Below are positions 16,695-26,791 of a stretch of DNA of 64,000 nucleotides, piece by piece (the stretch's first letter is position 1; every line of letters starts with the position of its first letter). The notes beneath the pieces are model-generated. The model was not told the DNA's origin. It saw only the letters and a list, made by a program, of their open reading frames with translations, and made no database searches. Both the position numbers and the translations under genes were made by a program. Source of the DNA: an uncultured Alphaproteobacteria bacterium (lineage in GTDB: Bacteria > Pseudomonadota > Alphaproteobacteria > RF32 > CAG-239); assembly GCA_910585375.1 (NCBI GenBank), contig CAJUCZ010000006.1, positions 1 through 64,000 of the forward strand, read 5' to 3'.

Positions 16695-17777
16695 GTGGCC
16701 GAAGAACAGGAAAATAAAAAGCAGCAAAAGCCCGACAACAAAGACTGGGCAGATATGATCGAGATAAACGAAAACCTCTCGGCAAACCCTGACGACACGG
16801 CGGACAATACTGATTCCCGCGTGCTTAACCAAGAAGAAATCGACAGCCTGCTGGGCTATTCCTCCGGCGAAGAAGACGAACGGCGCAACCTTAAAACCGG
16901 CGTGCAGGCTATTCTAAACTCGGCAATGGTTTCTTATGAACGACTTCCAATGCTCGAGATTGTCTTTGACCGGCTGATTCGCCTGATGGCAACTTCTTTG
17001 AGAAACTTCACGCAGGACAACGTGGAAGTCTCGCTTGAAAGCATTGAATCCATGCGTTTCGGCGAATATCTCGATTCGCTTACCATCCCCACCCTGCTCG
17101 GTGTTTTCAAGGCCGAAGAATGGGACAATTATGCTCTTGTTTCGCTCGACAGCGGCATAGTCTATTCCATTGTGGATGTTTTGCTCGGCGGCCGCCGCGG
17201 CACCGCCGCCATGCGCATTGAGGGACGTCCGTACACAACCATTGAACTGAATATCGTCAAAGATATGATACAAATCATCTTGTCGGATTTATCCACCGCC
17301 TTTGACCCGATAACCTCAGTCAACTTCACCTATGACCGATTGGAAACCAATCCGCGTTTTGCCACCATCTCTCGTCTGTCCAATGCCGTTATCGTTGCCC
17401 GCCTCCGTATTGACATGGAAGACCGCGGCGGCAAAATCGATCTCATGATTCCCTATGCCACGCTTGAACCGGTGCGCGAACTTTTGTTGCAAATGTTTAT
17501 GGGGGAACGCTTCGGCCGCGATGCCATCTGGGAAAATCACCTCACGGAACAACTTTGGGATACGGAAGTTCAGATTAACGCCGTTCTGAAAGAATGTATG
17601 ATAAAACTCGGAGATATTGCAACATGGGAAAAAGGCTCTTTTCTGGATTTGGATATGCTGCCGACCGACAATGTGGCACTGGTTTGTGGCGACGTGCCTT
17701 TGTTAACCGGCTCAATGGGACGCAAAAATGAACATGTTGTCATAAAAGTAAACGGAAAGGCTGAAAAAAATGGATAG
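16695..17777 (+). CDS. fliM: Flagellar motor switch protein FliM
   Basis: FliM forms the C-ring middle layer and binds CheY-P to switch rotation. The 360-residue protein has the N-terminal CheY-binding motif LNQEEIDSLLG at about 45-55, the central CheC-like fold and a C-terminal SpoA domain near 275-355 with GDVPLLTG. The start is GTG at 16695, preceded by AAGGGGAAA. It is 18 bases after fliL and overlaps the next gene by 8 bases, so the run is one operon. Confidence 0.95.
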   Translation: MAEEQENKKQQKPDNKDWADMIEINENLSANPDDTADNTDSRVLNQEEIDSLLGYSSGEEDERRNLKTGVQAILNSAMVSYERLPMLEIVFDRLIRLMATSLRNFTQDNVEVSLESIESMRFGEYLDSLTIPTLLGVFKAEEWDNYALVSLDSGIVYSIVDVLLGGRRGTAAMRIEGRPYTTIELNIVKDMIQIILSDLSTAFDPITSVNFTYDRLETNPRFATISRLSNAVIVARLRIDMEDRGGKIDLMIPYATLEPVRELLLQMFMGERFGRDAIWENHLTEQLWDTEVQINAVLKECMIKLGDIATWEKGSFLDLDMLPTDNVALVCGDVPLLTGSMGRKNEHVVIKVNGKAEKNG

Positions 17778-18267
17778 TTTTGAAATAATCATCAATGTCG
17801 CCATCATCGCATTGCTGGTACCGACGATTATTTTTGCTTACCGGCTGAACCGCAGTCTGACTGCCCTCAGGGAGAACCAAAACTCTCTGGCAAAATTGAT
17901 CGGCGCTCTGAATGACGCAACCAACAAAGCCGAAAACAGTATTCCCAAACTTAAATCAGCTACTGAACATTCGTCAGAAGACCTGAAGGAAGTCGTTGAC
18001 AATGCCAAAACCATAAAAGACGATTTGTTGTTTATCAACCAACGCGCCGATAGTCTGGCTGACCGCTTGGAACAGGTTATCCATAACAGCCGCGGCAACG
18101 TCAAAGACGAGAAAAAAAATAAGACCTCGGCTCAAATATTAAACATAGACAAAGCCATAAATACCGACACAGAAAACAATGCCGTGCCGGATGATGTTTT
18201 TTCTGTTGAAGATTCCCGCTCCGAGGCCGAGTTGGAACTTCTAAAAGCCCTGAGATCAATAAAATAA
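17770..18267 (+). CDS. DUF6468 protein of alphaproteobacterial flagellar operons
   Basis: The 165-residue protein has one N-terminal transmembrane helix (about 6-24) followed by a long coiled coil (30-115) and a charged tail with SRSEAELELLKALRSIK. In alphaproteobacteria a protein of this type sits between fliM and motE; the domain is listed as of unknown function. It overlaps fliM by 8 bases and motE follows after 9 bases. A structural or chaperone role in motor assembly is inferred from context only. Confidence 0.75.
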   Translation: MDSFEIIINVAIIALLVPTIIFAYRLNRSLTALRENQNSLAKLIGALNDATNKAENSIPKLKSATEHSSEDLKEVVDNAKTIKDDLLFINQRADSLADRLEQVIHNSRGNVKDEKKNKTSAQILNIDKAINTDTENNAVPDDVFSVEDSRSEAELELLKALRSIK

Positions 18268-18276
18268 GGTCAGACA

Positions 18277-18921
18277 ATGATAAATAAAATAGCCAGCCGT
18301 ATTCGCATTCTACCGATTTTTATATTCTTCGCCGTTTTAACGCTTTCCGTTCGCGTCAATACGGTTTTTGACCTGTTAAAACAAAAAGAAACCAAAACCA
18401 TCAGCATTTCCCAGCAAGCAGCACAGGCTCAGGAAGAAATGAAAAAAGAAAACAGCGACCTGAGTAAAGCCCTGAACAGCAACACATCGGCTGCCGGTTC
18501 GGCAGCCGCCCCCAACAACAGCTTTTCGCAATCAGAAATCCTGATTCTGCAGGAACTCGCCGAACGGCGGGAAGCCTTGGATCTGCGCAGCAAAGAAATT
18601 GACAAAAAAGCTATCCAGCTCAAAGTCGCGGAAGAAGAAATTGATAAAAAACTTGCGCAATTGAAAGAATATGAAGCCAAACTGCAAAAACTCGTCCGAG
18701 AATATAATGATAAGGAAAAAGAAAAAATATCTTCTTTGACCCGCTTGTATTCAACTATGAAACCCAAAGATGCCGCCCGTATTTTCAATACGCTGGAACT
18801 GCATATTCTGATCCCGTTGTTAAAAGAAATGAAACCTTCGGTTTCTTCCGCCATCATCTCACAAATGGACGCCGCCAAAGCCAAGGCCGTTACAACCGAA
18901 CTGATAGGCAACAATTTCTAA
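18277..18921 (+). CDS. motE: Flagellar motor protein MotE (MgtE-N-like domain)
   Basis: MotE is a periplasmic chaperone of MotC in alphaproteobacteria that stabilises stator assembly. The 214-residue protein has an N-terminal transmembrane segment at about 10-27, a coiled-coil region (85-150) rich in Lys and Glu, and a C-terminal MgtE-N-like repeat with MKPKDAARIFNTLEL and ILIPLLKEMKP. Length and architecture fit. It sits between the DUF6468 gene and the TPR protein in the same operon. Confidence 0.8.
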   Translation: MINKIASRIRILPIFIFFAVLTLSVRVNTVFDLLKQKETKTISISQQAAQAQEEMKKENSDLSKALNSNTSAAGSAAAPNNSFSQSEILILQELAERREALDLRSKEIDKKAIQLKVAEEEIDKKLAQLKEYEAKLQKLVREYNDKEKEKISSLTRLYSTMKPKDAARIFNTLELHILIPLLKEMKPSVSSAIISQMDAAKAKAVTTELIGNNF

Positions 18922-18936
18922 CCAAAGGCAAAAGCA

Positions 18937-21900
18937 ATGAACGCAGCAAAGCGCAGTACTCCAAGCTTAAAGCAATATATCAGAACAATATTGCTTTTTG
19001 CGCTTCTGACTTTTTTTGCCCAAAGTGCCTTTGCTCAAAATGCACCGGAAGAAAAACTGATAAGCCTGCCGATTGGCGCAAATAATGACTACAAGCTGGA
19101 AAACCTGCCGCAATCGATAAGCCTGACGTTCAATCATCCTCTGATTAAAACACCGGAAGATTTCAGTCAAACATTGCCTGATTTTATTGAAAGACAAGAA
19201 TTATCCGCAGATAATACCCGTATGCTTTTGACTTTGCGTCATCCTCTTATTACCCAGACATATTTAAAAGACGGCATTTTGAGCATTAGTCTCAAACCGC
19301 AGAAAGACACGGCAGATACAACAAAATCCAATAATATAGCCATAAGCTATGGCGAACATCCTGACTACTACCGTTTTGTTTTCAAATATGATCAGCAACC
19401 GCTTTATTCCGTCAAATCTCAGGATATGCGAACCTCCGTTTATTTTCTGAACGATGTCCGGCTGCAGACCGAAGAGCTGAAATCTTATCCGTTTTATCCG
19501 GCCATTACCGTCTCGCCCAACACCATGGGCGGACAAACGCTGACAATCCCTGCCGCCATGGTAAAATCGGCAGAATATGATAATAAAATCGTGATTGATG
19601 TATCAAAAGTTTCTGAAAGCAAAGTTTTTGATGACAGCACGGCTGAGATTAAAATCGCCGGTATAAATTTGCCGGAGACAGCCTCTTCTGCTCTGGAAAA
19701 TCTGACACCGGAACAGCCCTATAACGATAAAAGAATTGTCAGTCTGGGCTTTTCATGGAACTCTCCTGCCAACATTGCCGTCTTCCGCCGTGAAAACTAT
19801 TTATGGATAATCTTTGACCAACGAAAAAAAATAGATAAAGAACAGCTGCTTGCCGATGCCGCACCACTGGCTGAAGAAATTGTTCTTATTCCGCACACCA
19901 AAGCCACGGTTATCCGCCTTAAAACCAAACCAAATGTAAAAGCCAACCTCCGTAAAGAAGGTTTGCTCTGGATTATAGACCTTTCCGTTGCCGGCTTTAA
20001 TGAAAAAATAAAAGATATGAATGTCTTTACCCGCTATGACAGTCTGAATCATCCCTACTTTTTTATTGCAACGACGATGGCCGGTAACATTATATCCGTC
20101 GTAGACCCTGAAATTGGTGACAATCTGATTGCAGCAACAGTCTCTGAAGTCGAAAACGGTATCAGCGCTCCCTATTCTTATCCTGATTTTGACTTTTTAC
20201 GCTCGCTTACCGGTGTGGCTGTCGTCCCCAAAAATACGGATTTAAATATTGAACGCGGCAATACCGGCATTATTATAAAAGCCGTCCGAGGTCTGAATAT
20301 CTCCGCAGATTTGGACTATAAAAAACGCCAGCAAGATTTATTAAACACGAAGGAAGATCAGCTTGGCTTTGACTTAAACGTCAGCGCAGGCCTTGCCGGC
20401 ATGAGTTACGCCGAAGCCGTTTCCCAACTGAAAAAAGACATAGAACTGGCTCCTCAGAACAAAAAAATTGCCGCCCGGCTGATGCTGGTCCGTTATTACA
20501 TTTCCAACGGCTTGGGTGCCGAGGCCTTACAAGAACTCCGGCGTCTGGGCCAAATGCCGGGATATCAACCGACAGAAGAAACCGAGTCATTATTCGGCGT
20601 TGCAAACTTTTTGCTGCGCCGCTATGATGCCGCCATGGAACACCTGTCTTTTGGAAATTTGCCGTCTGACAATCAGGCCGTTTTCTGGCGTACGCTGTCT
20701 TCCGCCGCCAAAGAATACAAAAAAGAAAATAATGTGATTCTGACATCTTACATTTCTCTGATAAAAGACTATCCGATTCCGCTGAAAGCACGGATTGCCC
20801 TTGTTGCGGCCGACAATGCCCTGAATGCCGGAGATGATTTGGCAGCACAAAACTTTATTGACGTCCTTAACAATATTGACAGCAAAAACCTCTATTATCA
20901 GGCCCGTATCGGCTATCTGACGGCCAAACGCCGCGTTCTGCAGGGATACCCTCGCAACGGTATAAAGTTATATAACAATATTGCAACATCCTTATCCCAA
21001 AAATACTCTGCTCTGGCCAGATACGAGGCCGCCGTACTGGGCCAAAAGCTGGGCATGCTGCCTATGGCAAAAGCCATCCGCGAACTGGAACAATTATACT
21101 ACGCCTGGCCGGACACGAAATTCCGTTTGCAGGTACTGCGTACTTTGGCTGATTATTACGTCAGAAACTCAGACTATCTCAGCGCATTGAGAAAACTGAA
21201 TCTGAGCATGAGTCTGGAAACGGAAGATGAAAAGCCGCAAACGCTGAAAAGAATGGTAAACATTTTAGAAGACGTATACATCAATAATCGCGCAGATAAT
21301 CTGCCGCCGCTGAAGTCTTTGGCAATATACAAAGAATTTGAATGGCTCGCACCTCAAAGCCGGAATTATAATGGCATCATTCGACGGCTGGCAGACCGCC
21401 TCGTTGCGGTTGATTTATTGCCCCGTGCCTATTCCCTTTTACAAAACCAACTTCGTTTCGGCCGTCTGAGCAACAAAGAACGTGCGGCCGTCGGAACCCG
21501 TTTGGCCTTAATCAGCCTTTTTGAAGACAAAAACATTGACGCCCTTGACTTTCTGGATCAGACGCAAAGCGCCGATATTGATGCTACGCTGCAGGCTCAG
21601 CGTAAAATCATCCGCGCCAAAACGCTTTCCAACCTTGATCGGGACGAAGAAGCAATAGACCTGTTAAAAGACGATTACAGCAAAAATGCCCTGCTGCTGA
21701 AAAGCGAAATTTATTGGAATGCCGGAATGTGGAACGAGGCCTCGGACAGTATCAGATATCTGGTAGAAGCGCCGCAGCCGGGAAAACCATTGAGTCAGGA
21801 GCAAATCGGTTATATTTTGGATTGGGCAACCACACTGCAAAAATCAGGCAAAACAACGGTTTTGGTAAGATTGCGCAACAAATTTCTGCCTTATTTTGAA

Positions 21901-22071
21901 AATACTAAATACTATAGCCCGTTTAGTATATTAACAGGCAATCTGGAAAATGATAAAATTGACCTGAAAGCCATAAACCAGACAATCAATGATGTTCAGG
22001 CTTTCAGCAACTTTACAAAACTTTATAACGATTCGCTTAAAAATAACCATTTAGATACCCAAAATAAATGA
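18937..22071 (+). CDS. Large exported TPR-repeat protein of the flagellar operon
   Basis: The 1044-residue protein has a signal peptide (hydrophobic about 18-30, cut after SAFA) and a beta-rich N-terminal half (about 35-440). The C-terminal half is helical with TPR-like repeats from about 490 on (for example AARLMLVRYYISNGLGAEAL). A similar large TPR protein follows motE in other alphaproteobacteria and may act in motor or pilus-related envelope assembly, but its function is not established. It follows motE by 15 bases and its TGA overlaps the uvrB start. Confidence 0.75.
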   Translation: MNAAKRSTPSLKQYIRTILLFALLTFFAQSAFAQNAPEEKLISLPIGANNDYKLENLPQSISLTFNHPLIKTPEDFSQTLPDFIERQELSADNTRMLLTLRHPLITQTYLKDGILSISLKPQKDTADTTKSNNIAISYGEHPDYYRFVFKYDQQPLYSVKSQDMRTSVYFLNDVRLQTEELKSYPFYPAITVSPNTMGGQTLTIPAAMVKSAEYDNKIVIDVSKVSESKVFDDSTAEIKIAGINLPETASSALENLTPEQPYNDKRIVSLGFSWNSPANIAVFRRENYLWIIFDQRKKIDKEQLLADAAPLAEEIVLIPHTKATVIRLKTKPNVKANLRKEGLLWIIDLSVAGFNEKIKDMNVFTRYDSLNHPYFFIATTMAGNIISVVDPEIGDNLIAATVSEVENGISAPYSYPDFDFLRSLTGVAVVPKNTDLNIERGNTGIIIKAVRGLNISADLDYKKRQQDLLNTKEDQLGFDLNVSAGLAGMSYAEAVSQLKKDIELAPQNKKIAARLMLVRYYISNGLGAEALQELRRLGQMPGYQPTEETESLFGVANFLLRRYDAAMEHLSFGNLPSDNQAVFWRTLSSAAKEYKKENNVILTSYISLIKDYPIPLKARIALVAADNALNAGDDLAAQNFIDVLNNIDSKNLYYQARIGYLTAKRRVLQGYPRNGIKLYNNIATSLSQKYSALARYEAAVLGQKLGMLPMAKAIRELEQLYYAWPDTKFRLQVLRTLADYYVRNSDYLSALRKLNLSMSLETEDEKPQTLKRMVNILEDVYINNRADNLPPLKSLAIYKEFEWLAPQSRNYNGIIRRLADRLVAVDLLPRAYSLLQNQLRFGRLSNKERAAVGTRLALISLFEDKNIDALDFLDQTQSADIDATLQAQRKIIRAKTLSNLDRDEEAIDLLKDDYSKNALLLKSEIYWNAGMWNEASDSIRYLVEAPQPGKPLSQEQIGYILDWATTLQKSGKTTVLVRLRNKFLPYFENTKYYSPFSILTGNLENDKIDLKAINQTINDVQAFSNFTKLYNDSLKNNHLDTQNK

Positions 22072-24059
22072 AGCAGAACAAATTTAAAATTTCCAGCCCG
22101 TTTGAACCTTCCGGCGACCAACCGCAGGCCATTGCCGAACTTTGCCAGGGTCTGAAAAACGGTCTGAGCGATCAGGTGCTGCTCGGCGTGACCGGCAGCG
22201 GCAAAACCTTTACCATGGCCAAAATCATTGAACAGACCCAGCGGCCGGCTCTGATAATGGCGCCCAACAAGATTCTCGCCGCCCAGCTCTATACGGAAAT
22301 GAAAGAATTTTTTCCCAATAACCACGTTGAATATTTTGTATCTTATTACGATTATTACCAGCCGGAAGCGTATGTCCCCAAAACAGACACTTATATAGAA
22401 AAAGATTCCGCCATCAACGAACAGATCGACCGTATGAGAAACTCGGCAACCCGCAGCCTGCTGGAAAGCAACGACGTCATAATCATTGCCTCTGTTTCCT
22501 GCATATACGGATTGGGAGATGTTGAATCTTATGCAGCAATGACCTTGCCGCTGCATGTCGGACAGGAAATCGCCCCCAAAGAAATATTCAAACGTCTGTC
22601 AGAACTGCAATACGAACGCAACCAAATGAACTTTGTCCGCAGCACCTTTCGTGTACAGGGGGATATTATTGACATCTTCCCGTCTCACTATGAAGACAAA
22701 GCATGGCGCATATCCCTGTTTGGCGATGAAATTGAGAATATCAGCGAATTCGATTCGCTGACCGGCAAAAAAAATGCCGATTTGGAAGAAATCATCGTAT
22801 ATCCGGCCAATCACTATGTTACGCCGCGCCCGGCCATTTCCAAGGCAATCGTCGGCATAAAGCAGGAACTTGCCGAAAGGACGGAGGAATTCAGACAGGA
22901 AAACAAACTGCTGGAAGCGCAGCGTCTGGAACAGAGAACCCGTTTTGATCTGGAAATGCTGGAAACCACCGGACATTGCAAAGGAATTGAGAACTACTCA
23001 CGCTACTTGACCGGACGTCCGGCCGGCGCCCCTCCTCCGACCTTGTTTGAATATCTGCGCAAAGATACCGTTATTTTTATTGACGAAAGCCATATTTCCC
23101 TGCCGCAAATCGGCGGTATGTACCGCGGCGACCGCAACCGCAAAGCCACATTGTCAGACTACGGTTTCCGGCTGCCGTCATGCGTTGACAACCGTCCGCT
23201 GACCTTTGATGAGTGGAATGCCATGCGCGGCCAGACAATCTATGTATCAGCCACGCCGGGAGATTGGGAACTGGAACAAAGCGGCGGAACCTTTACCGAA
23301 CAAATTATTCGTCCGACCGGTTTGACAGATCCTGTCTGCATCCTCAAACCTGTTGAAAATCAAATTGACGACCTGATGGAAGAGTGCCGCAAAGTCATAG
23401 CTAAAAAAGAACGTGTGTTAGTCACAACCCTGACCAAAAAAATGGCGGAAGACTTAACGGAATATCTCAACAAAAACGGCATAAAAGTCCGCTATATGCA
23501 CTCGGATATTGACACGCTCGAACGTATTGACATTATCAGAGATCTCCGTCTCGGTGTCTTCGATGTTTTGGTCGGTATCAACTTGCTGAGAGAAGGGCTT
23601 GACATTCCCGAATGTTCAATGGTCGCCATTTTGGATGCCGATAAAGAAGGCTTTCTGCGCTCCACCCGCTCACTTATTCAGACCATCGGCCGAGCAGCCC
23701 GCAATGCTGACAGCCGCGTCATTCTTTATGCTGACAAAATGACCAATTCCATTCAGCAGGCCTTGGAAGAAACCAACCGGCGGCGGGAAAAACAATGTCA
23801 ATATAACATTGCTCACGGCATTGTTCCCCAGACCATTAACAAAGCCATTTCCGGAACGCTGCAAACCATGAGTCAGGATTATTTGGACGAAGAAACCACC
23901 GGGTCAACCGTATCTTCCGATGACTTGAAAAATTTTGATAAACGGATAAAAGAGTATACCAAGAGAATGAAAGATGCCGCGGCCAACCTCGAATTTGAAG
24001 AAGCCATGAAGTACCGTGACAAGATTCGCGAATTGGAACAACAATACCTAAAAAACTGA
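22068..24059 (+). CDS. uvrB: UvrABC excinuclease subunit B
   Basis: UvrB is the damage-verifying helicase of nucleotide excision repair and works with UvrA and UvrC, which are not in this window. The 663-residue protein has Walker A GVTGSGKT at 40-47, the beta-hairpin region with YYDYYQPEAYVP that probes damaged DNA, the DEAD-like DESH motif, motif VI QTIGRAARN, and the C-terminal UVR motif at about 625-660 that binds UvrC. The ATG overlaps the TPR protein stop as ATGA, with little sign of its own ribosome binding site, so translation is probably coupled to the flagellar genes. A terminator follows. Confidence 0.97.
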   Translation: MKQNKFKISSPFEPSGDQPQAIAELCQGLKNGLSDQVLLGVTGSGKTFTMAKIIEQTQRPALIMAPNKILAAQLYTEMKEFFPNNHVEYFVSYYDYYQPEAYVPKTDTYIEKDSAINEQIDRMRNSATRSLLESNDVIIIASVSCIYGLGDVESYAAMTLPLHVGQEIAPKEIFKRLSELQYERNQMNFVRSTFRVQGDIIDIFPSHYEDKAWRISLFGDEIENISEFDSLTGKKNADLEEIIVYPANHYVTPRPAISKAIVGIKQELAERTEEFRQENKLLEAQRLEQRTRFDLEMLETTGHCKGIENYSRYLTGRPAGAPPPTLFEYLRKDTVIFIDESHISLPQIGGMYRGDRNRKATLSDYGFRLPSCVDNRPLTFDEWNAMRGQTIYVSATPGDWELEQSGGTFTEQIIRPTGLTDPVCILKPVENQIDDLMEECRKVIAKKERVLVTTLTKKMAEDLTEYLNKNGIKVRYMHSDIDTLERIDIIRDLRLGVFDVLVGINLLREGLDIPECSMVAILDADKEGFLRSTRSLIQTIGRAARNADSRVILYADKMTNSIQQALEETNRRREKQCQYNIAHGIVPQTINKAISGTLQTMSQDYLDEETTGSTVSSDDLKNFDKRIKEYTKRMKDAAANLEFEEAMKYRDKIRELEQQYLKN

Positions 24060-24078
24060 TTCATTTTTCAAACACAAA

Positions 24079-24105
24079 AAAAGAGGTTCAATTTGAACCT
24101 CTTTT
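24079..24105. terminator. Bidirectional intrinsic terminator
   Basis: A 13-bp stem AAAAGAGGTTCAA / TTGAACCTCTTTT around a single central base lies between the convergent uvrB and DsbA-like genes. Confidence 0.9.
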
Positions 24106-24124
24106 CATTATTCGCCAAACCGGA

Positions 24125-24910
24125 CTATTTGTTCTTCATAGCGTCAATTCTTCTTTGAATTTCGCCTTCATCCAGTGTTTGCAGAATCTGGCCGTCCAAA
24201 ATCATGGTCGGAACGCCGCGAATTTCAATGGAATTGGCCAAATCGGCAGTATCCTGAATGGTTTTGGTAACTTTAGCCGAGTTCATATCTGCTTTCATTT
24301 TGGCAACGTCAATACCGGCATTGGCAGCGAGCTCGTCAATTTTAGCTTCGCTCAAAGCGCCGTCATTTTCCATCATGGCAGACCAGAGTTCCTGATACTT
24401 GCCCTGCTCTTTGGCAGCCAAAGCGGCTTTGGCGGCATAATCAGATACCGGCCCCAGGAAAGTCAATTCTCTCAAAACCAGACGGACATCGTTGTTTTTG
24501 GCAACAATATTTTTCAAAGCCGGATACAATCTATGGCAATAGCCGCAAGAGAAGTCAAAGAATTCGACCAAAGTAACAGATCCGTTCGGATTACCGATGA
24601 CGGCAGCTCCTTCATAATTGGTAATTTCTTTAATATTCTGCTTAATCTTGACGGCAGCAGCTTTTTGTCTTTCTTCTTCCTGCTTAATCTGATAAGCCTG
24701 CATGGCATTGAACACAATCTCCGGATTGTTGTTCAAAACAGTTCTGATTGCTTCAACATCCATAGAAGCAACCGGAACGGCAGATGCTGCAGGAGCAGCG
24801 GTTTCTGCAACCGGAGCAACTTTGTTGCACTTGGTCATGCACATTGCTGCACAGGCCACTGAAATAATCAAAGCCAGCAGAGAAACGTAAATTGCATTAA
24901 TTTTGTTCAT
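24125..24910 (-). CDS. DsbA-like thiol-disulfide oxidoreductase, membrane-anchored
   Basis: The 261-residue product has an N-terminal hydrophobic segment (about 6-24), an Ala/Pro/Val-rich spacer, and a thioredoxin fold of the DsbA/DsbG-like kind with active-site CGYC at 122-125 and a cis-Pro loop RGVPTMIL near residue 240. It would act in the periplasm in disulfide formation or isomerisation. Several cysteines lie at the anchor (CAAMCMTKC), so it could also be a lipoprotein; I cannot decide. The start at 24910 has AAGGA 9 bases upstream, better than the in-frame start at 24940. Such an enzyme would suit the very Cys-rich exported proteins encoded in this window. Confidence 0.8.
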   Translation of the reverse strand: MNKINAIYVSLLALIISVACAAMCMTKCNKVAPVAETAAPAASAVPVASMDVEAIRTVLNNNPEIVFNAMQAYQIKQEEERQKAAAVKIKQNIKEITNYEGAAVIGNPNGSVTLVEFFDFSCGYCHRLYPALKNIVAKNNDVRLVLRELTFLGPVSDYAAKAALAAKEQGKYQELWSAMMENDGALSEAKIDELAANAGIDVAKMKADMNSAKVTKTIQDTADLANSIEIRGVPTMILDGQILQTLDEGEIQRRIDAMKNK

Positions 24911-25071
24911 CTTACAAATCCTTAAGTTTATTAAATACAAATATAATTTAGCTAATCTATAATATATTTACAACAGGCATGATACTTTATAATTATTAAT
25001 ATTCTCCAAATATCTAAATCTTTTTTTCATATTTAAGCAATATACTTAAACAAACTAAAAAAGAGGATAAT

Positions 25072-25731
25072 ATGTTTCACATCAAAGTATCAATGTTTTC
25101 ACAAACCCGCAATCTGGAAAACAAGATTGACCAATTTCATGACAAATTGCTTGAAGTCTCCATGAACTTTAAAAAAGCCGTCCGCACTTTTTTGAGCGAA
25201 CGCCGCAGTGATGATTACCGCCGGATCAGCAAACAGATAAAAAATACCGAACACGAAGCTGACCGCCTGCGTCGGGAGATTGAAGCCGCTTTATACAGCC
25301 AGAACCTGATTCCCGATCTGCGGGCCGATGTCTTGCATTTGGTCGAGAACATCGATAAAGTCATTAACAAATTTGATGAAGTCACGCACAATTTTTATAT
25401 TGAACGGCCGGAAATCCCCGAAAAATTTCATGCACCGCTTATCACACTCTGTGACCTGAGCTCCGACTGTGCCGAAAATCTGGCAATTGCCAGTCGGGCG
25501 TTCTTCAGAGATCTAAGTTCTGTCAGGGACTATTCGCAAAAAGTCTATCTGATTGAAAATGAATCCGACACCAGTTCGGCTCACCTGCGAAGCGCCGTTT
25601 TTGACACGGATCTTCCGCTGGCCAACAAATTGCAGCTCAATCTGCTGATTCGCGAAGTTGCGGATATTGCCGACATTGCCGAAGACTGTGTCGATGAGCT
25701 GCTGATATTCACAATCAAGAGAGATATATAA
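25072..25731 (+). CDS. PhoU-like DUF47 protein, partner of phosphate permease
   Basis: The 219-residue all-helical protein belongs to the DUF47/TIGR00153 group, related to PhoU, which sits next to Pit-type phosphate transporters and is thought to modulate them. Typical features are the long helices with NLENKIDQFHDKL and the DEVTHNFY segment. GAGGATAAT precedes the ATG. The pit gene follows after 4 bases, so both are one operon. Regulation of the transporter is inferred from this association. Confidence 0.85.
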   Translation: MFHIKVSMFSQTRNLENKIDQFHDKLLEVSMNFKKAVRTFLSERRSDDYRRISKQIKNTEHEADRLRREIEAALYSQNLIPDLRADVLHLVENIDKVINKFDEVTHNFYIERPEIPEKFHAPLITLCDLSSDCAENLAIASRAFFRDLSSVRDYSQKVYLIENESDTSSAHLRSAVFDTDLPLANKLQLNLLIREVADIADIAEDCVDELLIFTIKRDI

Positions 25732-25735
25732 GGCC

Positions 25736-26791
25736 ATGGACGGATTGTTTATCATATTTTTAAGCAGCGGTCTTTTTCTGGGCTGGTCATTGGGCGCCAA
25801 TGACGCCGCCAATATTTTCGGTACGGCTGTCGGAACAAAAATGGTCAAATTCCGCACCGCTGCCGTCATTTCTTCGATCTTTATTATTATCGGCGCGGTT
25901 TTTGCCGGTTCCGGCGCCAGCCGTACCTTAAATGAACTGGGCGAAGTAAATACGCTGGCCGGAGCCTTCATGGTCGCTTTGTCAGCGGCTGTCAGCGTCT
26001 ATTCGATGGTCAAAAGCGGCATTCCGGTTTCCACCTCTCAGGCCATTGTCGGCGCCATCGTCGGCTGGAACTTTTATGCAGGAAAATCTACCGATTACGG
26101 CATATTGTCCCAAATTGTCAGTACTTGGATTATCTGCCCCGTTCTTTCCGGAATCATTGCCATCGGCCTGTATTTCTGCATTCGCCGCCTGATTCGCAAA
26201 TCGCACCTGCACTTATTGCGACAGGACAGCTACACGCGCATCGGACTGATTCTGGCCGGTGCATTCGGCGCTTATGCCCTCGGAGCCAACAACATCGCCA
26301 ATGTTATGGGCGTATTTGTCGATTCCAGCCCGTTAAAACCGATTACGTTCAGCAACGGCTTCACCTTAAATGCCACTCAGCTTTTGTTCTTAATCGGCGG
26401 AATATCAATCAGTGTCGGCGTGGCAACCTATTCACACAAAGTTATTAATACCGTCGGTATCAGCCTGATGTCCATGACGCCGGTCATTGCCTGGATTGTC
26501 GTTATCTCCCAGTCTGTCGTTTTGTTTTTATTTGCTTCGCAGGGACTGCAAAATTTTTTGCAAAGCAATGGCCTGCCGGCATTTCCGCTGGTTCCGGTAT
26601 CCAGTTCACAGGCCGTCATCGGTGCCGCGATCGGCATAGGCATTGCCAAAGGCGGACGGGACATCCATTGGCCTCTGCTTGGACGAATTGCCCTCGGCTG
26701 GATAACTACTCCTGTCATCTCGGGAATATTATGCTTTATCTCGCTGTTCTTTTTAGAAAACGTCTTTAACCAGATGGTTTATGCCAACTAA
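25736..26791 (+). CDS. pit: Pit-family inorganic phosphate transporter
   Basis: This inner-membrane low-affinity phosphate carrier (PiT family) has 351 residues and about ten hydrophobic segments. The two PiT signatures are visible: GANDAANIFGT near residue 20 in the N-terminal half, and GANNIANVMG near residue 190 in the C-terminal half. The SSSQA motif near 287 is also typical. It follows the DUF47 gene by 4 bases and converges with mrp on the other strand, overlapping it by 4 bases at the 3' ends, without an intervening terminator. Confidence 0.92.
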   Translation: MDGLFIIFLSSGLFLGWSLGANDAANIFGTAVGTKMVKFRTAAVISSIFIIIGAVFAGSGASRTLNELGEVNTLAGAFMVALSAAVSVYSMVKSGIPVSTSQAIVGAIVGWNFYAGKSTDYGILSQIVSTWIICPVLSGIIAIGLYFCIRRLIRKSHLHLLRQDSYTRIGLILAGAFGAYALGANNIANVMGVFVDSSPLKPITFSNGFTLNATQLLFLIGGISISVGVATYSHKVINTVGISLMSMTPVIAWIVVISQSVVLFLFASQGLQNFLQSNGLPAFPLVPVSSSQAVIGAAIGIGIAKGGRDIHWPLLGRIALGWITTPVISGILCFISLFFLENVFNQMVYAN

